Below are positions 60,406-64,000 of a stretch of 64,000 nt of DNA, piece after piece. Both the position numbers and the translations under genes were made by a program. The DNA comes from Azospirillum agricola (GTDB lineage Bacteria; Pseudomonadota; Alphaproteobacteria; Azospirillales; Azospirillaceae), in the NCBI RefSeq assembly GCF_017876095.1, contig NZ_JAGINM010000002.1:1-64000 (forward strand), written 5' to 3'. Every line of letters starts with the position of its first letter. The stretch's first letter is position 1. The notes below the pieces were generated by a model. That model searched no databases. It saw only the letters and a list, made by a program, of their open reading frames with translations, and was not told the origin of the DNA.

Positions 60406-60432
60406 CCCCGCCCCGGTGGAACCGGGGCGGGG
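60406..60432. terminator. GC-rich hairpin between the cotransporter and csbD-like gene
   Basis: CCCCGCCCCGGT (60406-60417) pairs with ACCGGGGCGGGG (60421-60432) around a three-base loop. It separates two convergent genes; on the minus strand it is followed by TTTCG. Confidence 0.7.
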
Positions 60433-60469
60433 CCTCGTCGCTTCGCAGTCCACTGCGTCGCGGGAGCTG

Positions 60470-60652
60470 TTACTCCTTCAGCGCGTCGCGCGCCGCGTCC
60501 TTCGCCCCGCCGACCGTGTTCTGGACCTTGCCAGCGGCCTTCTCGGCCTTGCCTTCGGCTTCCATCTTGGTGTCGCCCATCAGCTTGCCGGCGGTTTCCT
60601 TGATGGTGCCCTTCGCGGTGCGGGCGGCGCCTTCGATACGATCCTTATCCAT
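60470..60652 (-). CDS. CsbD family stress-response protein
   Basis: A 60-residue hydrophilic protein made of repeated charged helices: MDKDRIEGAARTAKGTIKET, AGKLMGDTKMEAEGKAEKAA, GKVQNTVGGAKDAARDALKE. This is the CsbD pattern of general-stress proteins. GGAGG lies six bases before ATG 60652. A longer frame upstream overlaps its promoter and is not supported. Function at the molecular level is unknown. Confidence 0.9.
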   Translation of the reverse strand: MDKDRIEGAARTAKGTIKETAGKLMGDTKMEAEGKAEKAAGKVQNTVGGAKDAARDALKE

Positions 60653-60801
60653 GGTGGACCTCCGTTGTGTCTTGATTATGCAGGAAACAACAGGCCGGTC
60701 GCGGAAAGGGTCCCGAGCGCAAACGTGACAGAGCCGCAAATTGGGTTAACCAGCCGGTCGTGGAGAATCGCCGGCCGGGGAACAGGCGATACCGGAAGGC
60801 T

Positions 60802-61023
60802 TCAGGATCCCAGCAGATCCAGAATGTCGGCCAGACAGCGCCGCCGCGTCGGACAGGCCGTGCACAACTTCTGGTTCGGCGGGCAATGGCTTCGCCGCAG
60901 GCGCTCGATGCCTTGGAACAGGGCGCATTTCTTCTCGTCCGAGATCACGTCCGTGCCCTTGATGGTCTCGATGGCATCGAACATCGGATTCATCGTGTCC
61001 AGAATCATCGCCCCCGGAATCAT
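60802..61023 (-). CDS. Small cysteine-rich protein, possible metal or Fe-S site
   Basis: A 73-residue product with Cys residues in DEKKCALFQ, RRSHCPPNQKLCTACPTRRR and RCLADIL; the spacing C-x13-C-x5-C-x2-C-x5-C suggests a zinc or Fe-S site. The N-terminal half (IPGAMILDTMNPMFDAIETI) is helical. No family is recognised. ATG 61023 or ATG 61008 could be the start. It is divergent from the YnfA-like gene, with a perfect AT-rich palindrome between them. Confidence 0.5.
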   Translation of the reverse strand: MIPGAMILDTMNPMFDAIETIKGTDVISDEKKCALFQGIERLRRSHCPPNQKLCTACPTRRRCLADILDLLGS

Positions 61024-61122
61024 GGCGTCCCGCTTCCGTTCCAGTCGGAAGCATGACTCGGTGCGCTTGAAAAAATATGAAAACCCAGCAACATGGCCGG
61101 GGAAAATTGAAACAAACTGTGC

Positions 61123-61141
61123 CGTATTTTAACAAAATACG
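61123..61141. promoter_or_regulatory. Perfect AT-rich palindrome between small cys-rich protein and ynfA-like gene
   Basis: CGTATTTT-AAC-AAAATACG is an 8+3+8 dyad in a GC-rich genome, 33 bases before the YnfA-like ATG and 100 bases before the cys-rich gene. It is a strong operator candidate for one or both. Confidence 0.5.
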
Positions 61142-61173
61142 AAATATCGGCTTCGGAGGGCGGAGGCAAGCGC

Positions 61174-61518
61174 ATGGGGCAGTCGGCAACCTTCCTGGCG
61201 GTGGGGCTTTACGGGGCGGCCGCGCTGGCGGAAATCGCCGGCTGCTTCGCCTTCTGGGCCTGGCTGCGGCTGGGGCAGTCGGCGTGGTGGGCCGTGCCGG
61301 GGATCGCCAGCCTGTGCACCTTCGCGTGGCTGCTGACGCGGGTCGACGCGGAGTTCGCCGGCCGGGCCTACGCCGCCTATGGCGGGATCTACATCGGCGC
61401 GTCGCTGCTCTGGCTGTGGCTCGTCGAAGGGGTGCGGCCGGACCGCTGGGACATGGCCGGCGCGCTGCTCTGCCTCGTCGGGACGGTGGTTATCCTGGCT
61501 GGCCCGCGTGGGGGGTGA
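61174..61518 (+). CDS. YnfA family (UPF0060) membrane protein
   Basis: A 114-residue protein with four membrane segments: [60 protein letters not shown] and [18 protein letters not shown]. It has the YnfA signature [16 protein letters not shown] and [19 protein letters not shown]. Small multidrug-resistance-like transporters and YnfA share this layout, but YnfA activity is little known. Its end overlaps the convergent hypothetical gene by 29 bases. Confidence 0.92.
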   Translation: MGQSATFLAVGLYGAAALAEIAGCFAFWAWLRLGQSAWWAVPGIASLCTFAWLLTRVDAEFAGRAYAAYGGIYIGASLLWLWLVEGVRPDRWDMAGALLCLVGTVVILAGPRGG

Positions 61519-61723
61519 AAGGGCGGTTCACCAACGGCGCACCGCAGGGGCCGGTTTCCAGGACCAGACCCGACTCATCGATTCGCAGATAGGCGTCGAC
61601 CCGCACCATCCGCCGCAGAATGTCGTCGTTCAGCATGATCTGGGCATCGGCCAGGGAAAGCGGCTTTCCCTCGTAATACGCGCGTCCGTCGGCATGGCGA
61701 ATGTGGCGGAAGGCGGTGGTCAT
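61490..61723 (-). CDS. Small hypothetical protein
   Basis: A 77-residue soluble protein ([20 protein letters not shown] and [20 protein letters not shown] in the first half). I do not recognise the family. GGGGAG lies seven bases before ATG 61723; ATG 61738 is an alternative. It is convergent with the YnfA-like gene and overlaps its last 29 bases. The region upstream to 62231 has no gene. Confidence 0.55.
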   Translation of the reverse strand: MTTAFRHIRHADGRAYYEGKPLSLADAQIMLNDDILRRMVRVDAYLRIDESGLVLETGPCGAPLVNRPFTPHAGQPG

Positions 61724-62231
61724 GGCGATGCTCCCCATCTCTGCTGCTCGGTTGTGGTGGCCCGACGAACTCGGTCCGGAGTTGCACTCCAGTGGTGTTT
61801 GCCGAATGAACGTCGAAGGCCGGCGCTTTATTCCCCATGAAACAGGGTTGGTCGGCTTTTTTTCCGCCGATGCGGAGGCATGACGGAACCGGGAGCATCT
61901 TGCCCGCAAACCCGCTTGCGGTCCAAGCCCGATGGTCCGGCACCTCCTTTTTGTTGCAGAGGCCGCACTGGCCGGTTGCGTGGCCAGGCCGGCCGATGAC
62001 ACTTTCGTCCCGTTGAAAAATCGTTCGGCCGATTGAACCATGTCAATCGGTGACATCCCTATGACCGTTAGAGTGCAAAACGGTTTATGGCGCGCCGGAC
62101 GTGGCGCGCGCGAGGTCGGGTGGTTTGCCATGGGTGTTTTCGTCCGTCCGCGACCGGATGGGGCACGGAGTTTGGGGGCGTTGGAAAATTCGGATGGGAG
62201 GGTCATAATCCCTCCGGCGGGATGCCCATTC
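61724..62231. other. Gene-free stretch upstream of the PAS-EAL gene, with an inverted repeat
   Basis: About 508 bases without a credible gene. It contains a T-rich tract (61854-61863) and a perfect dyad CCGATTGA-ACCATG-TCAATCGG at 62029-62050, about 180 bases before the PAS-EAL start, with further CGGTGAC/CCGATGAC copies nearby. It probably holds the promoters for the flanking genes. Confidence 0.5.
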
Positions 62232-64000
62232 ATGTCCGTGAATGGTGCGGCGACAGCGGTGAAAGCGAACAAGTCCTTGCATGAGAAGCCGGCGGAGCAT
62301 GAGCATGATCGGGATGGAACGGAGGAGAGCGGTCTTCCCCGCGATCCCGCCTTTCTGGCGTCGCTCGCCTCCAGCCTGCTGAGCCACACCGACCTCGCCC
62401 TGGTCTACATCGGCGCCGACGGCCTGTGCCGCCACGCCGACCACCGTTTCTCCGCCCTGCTCGGCCGCGCGCCGGCCGGCCTCGCCGGGTCCGGCCTCGA
62501 CGGACTCGATCACCCGCTGGCCCGCGCGGTCTGCGAGGCGGTCGCCGTCCTGACCCGGTCCGGCGCCGGGTCGGTCCCGGTCGATTGCGAGGTCGCCGGC
62601 CAGGACGGGAGCCGCGCGCTGGTCAGCGGCAGCCTGCTGGCCCACCGCGACGCGGCCGGGGAGACGCTGGGGTTCCTCGGCAGCTTTCTCGACACCGCCG
62701 ACACGCGCCGCGTCGCCGAGTTCGTCACGCGCCGCGATCCCTTCGTCGCCACCCTGCTCGACGCGGCGGTCGACGGGATCATCGTGTCCGACCGCAGCGG
62801 CCTGATCCGCTCGATCAACCGCGCCTGCCTGACCCTGTTCGGTTACGAGGAGGGGGAGCTGCTCGGCCAGAGCATGACCGTGCTGATGCCGCCGCCCTTC
62901 TCGCGCGACCACGCCAAATACGTCGACACCTACATGCGGACGGAGCGGCCGAAGATCATCGGCATCGGCCGCGACACGCTGGGCCGCCGCAAGGACGGCA
63001 CCGTCTTCCCCATCCATCTCAGCGTCGGCGAGGCGCGGCTGGGCGACAGCGTCACCTTCGTCGGCATCATCCGCGACATCTCCGACCGGTTGGCGGCGGA
63101 ACAGCGCGCCTCCTATCTGGCGCGGCACGACCCGCTGACCGGGGTCCTCACCCGCACCGCCTTCCTGGAGGAATGCGAGGCGCTGCTGCGCGACGGCGGC
63201 GGGGACGGCGGCTTCGCCCTGTTCACACTGGATGTCGACCAGTTCAGCGACGTCAACGAGGCGTTCGGCTTCCATGTCGGCGACGCGGCGTTGAAGGCGA
63301 TGGTCAGCCGGGTGACCGAGGTTCTGCCGGCCAACACCTACATCTGCCGCATCGCCGCCGACGAGTTCGCGGCTCTGGCGCGGGTCGACGGGATGGAGCA
63401 CGCCCGGACGCTGGCCGACGTGCTGCACGACCGGCTCACCGCCTCGATCTACGCCGATCGCCACTGGGTGCGGCTTCGGCTGTCGATCGGCGCCGCCCTC
63501 CAGGATGGCCCGCGGCAGTCGCTGGAGGATCTCAACGCCAAGGCCAAGCTGGCCCTCCAGGCGGTCCAGCACGACGGCGGCAACGCGGTGTGCTTCTACA
63601 CACCGGAGATGGCGGCGGCGGCGACGCGGCGCATGCTGCTCACCGTGCATCTCACCCACGCCATCGAGCGCAACGAGATGCATCTGGTCTACCAGCCGAT
63701 CGTCGACCGCACCGGCCGCATCGTCTCGGCCGAGGCGCTGCTGCGCTGGACCCACCACACGCTGGGGCCGGTGTCGCCCGGCGAGTTCATTCCGGTCGCC
63801 GAGGAAAGCGGCCTGATCGTGCCGATCACCGATTGGGTCCTGTCCACCGCCATCGGCCAGATGGAGCGCTGGCAGGGCGAGGGCGTGTTGCCGGAGCGGG
63901 TGTTCCTCAACATCTCCGGCCAGCAGTTCCTGCGCGGCAACCTGACCCCCCGGCTGGAGGAACTGCTGGCCGACTGCCCGGATCTGCGGACCCGGCTGGG
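62232..64000 (+). CDS. PAS-GGDEF-EAL signalling protein, 3' end outside the window
   Basis: The visible 589 codons are open to the window edge. The start MSVNGAATAV at 62232 follows GGCGGGA. A first PAS-like region lies near residues 45-160, a second PAS near 165-285 (AAVDGIIVSDRSGLIRSINR, PFSRDHAKYVDTYMRTERPK, IIGIGRDTLGRRKDGTVFPI, HLSVGEARLGDSVTFVGIIR), a GGDEF domain near 290-460 and an EAL domain from about 480. The GGDEF signature is AADEF (Ala375-Phe379), so cyclase activity is doubtful; EALLRW (Glu501) is intact, predicting a c-di-GMP phosphodiesterase. His227 and Arg247 align with the heme ligand and distal Arg of FixL. Confidence 0.92.
   Translation, partial: MSVNGAATAVKANKSLHEKPAEHEHDRDGTEESGLPRDPAFLASLASSLLSHTDLALVYIGADGLCRHADHRFSALLGRAPAGLAGSGLDGLDHPLARAVCEAVAVLTRSGAGSVPVDCEVAGQDGSRALVSGSLLAHRDAAGETLGFLGSFLDTADTRRVAEFVTRRDPFVATLLDAAVDGIIVSDRSGLIRSINRACLTLFGYEEGELLGQSMTVLMPPPFSRDHAKYVDTYMRTERPKIIGIGRDTLGRRKDGTVFPIHLSVGEARLGDSVTFVGIIRDISDRLAAEQRASYLARHDPLTGVLTRTAFLEECEALLRDGGGDGGFALFTLDVDQFSDVNEAFGFHVGDAALKAMVSRVTEVLPANTYICRIAADEFAALARVDGMEHARTLADVLHDRLTASIYADRHWVRLRLSIGAALQDGPRQSLEDLNAKAKLALQAVQHDGGNAVCFYTPEMAAAATRRMLLTVHLTHAIERNEMHLVYQPIVDRTGRIVSAEALLRWTHHTLGPVSPGEFIPVAEESGLIVPITDWVLSTAIGQMERWQGEGVLPERVFLNISGQQFLRGNLTPRLEELLADCPDLRTRL

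Noticed and set aside
61939..61970. Possible sigma-54 promoter (GGCAC ... TTGCA)
   Set aside because: The distance between the GG and GC elements is 15 bases instead of the required 10.
62085..63758. A 557-codon minus-strand frame opposite the PAS-EAL gene
   Set aside because: The plus strand encodes clear PAS, GGDEF and EAL motifs open to the window edge; the minus frame is low-complexity.

Overview
The window is about 68-70% G+C and reads as a chromosomal segment of an alphaproteobacterium, most probably a member of the Rhodospirillales close to Azospirillum. The pointers are the conserved order rpsB-tsf-pyrH-frr-uppS-cdsA-dxr-rseP-bamA-skp-fabZ-lpxA-lpxI-lpxB, the ppiD-trpE / trpGDC-moaC-moeA-lexA-comEC-gltX-gltA neighbourhood, an alphaproteobacterial LexA box (GTTC-N7-GTTC), CtrA-type half sites, and a DUF6065-type protein. 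The genus is an inference from synteny and composition.

Layout. 1-3020 is accessory DNA: a frameshifted, partial ISL3-type transposase, a truncated gene tail, a tyrosine recombinase, and a tail-protein-like fragment fused to the recombinase 3' end, which looks like a collapsed prophage. 3082-13114 is ordinary chromosome: an RhlE-type helicase with a stand-alone Lrp ligand-binding domain, two hydrolases, a lipoprotein, parE, a hotdog thioesterase, a ModE-like regulator overlapping a cysteine-synthase-fold enzyme, and a chemoreceptor. 13394-20426 holds a DUF6065 protein, an FMN riboswitch with ribB, gmk-yicC, a short-chain dehydrogenase, a degenerate EAL protein with an upstream array of CtrA half sites, and rnd. 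20611-37845 holds aspS, an EcsC protein, and then a long run for translation, UMP kinase, isoprenoid and phospholipid precursors, outer-membrane assembly and lipid A, ending with gloA coupled to lpxB.

37937-40278 holds an unknown protein whose Shine-Dalgarno lies inside a perfect 14-bp hairpin, an FtrA-like regulator divergent from a rhodanese, and a small membrane protein. 40271-58366 runs mostly on the minus strand: gltA, gltX, lexA, moeA, moaC, a GNAT enzyme, trpC, trpD, trpG, then a block of four unrelated genes, then trpE and ppiD; comEC is on the plus strand. 58605-64000 holds a Na/Pi cotransporter, CsbD, several small proteins, and a PAS-GGDEF-EAL protein cut by the window edge.

The genes work together mainly as (i) envelope biogenesis (uppS, cdsA, dxr, rseP, bamA, skp, fabZ, lpxA/I/B), (ii) translation (rpsB, tsf, frr, aspS, gltX), (iii) tryptophan and molybdenum cofactor synthesis in one set of overlapping genes, and (iv) c-di-GMP/CtrA-linked signalling (degenerate EAL, PAS-AADEF-EAL, chemoreceptor). 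No tRNA, rRNA or CRISPR array was recognised. The observations most worth a second look are the RBS-sequestering hairpin at 37937-37984, the three evenly spaced CtrA half sites at 19143-19169, the heme-type PAS histidine in the last gene, and the integrase/tail-protein scar.
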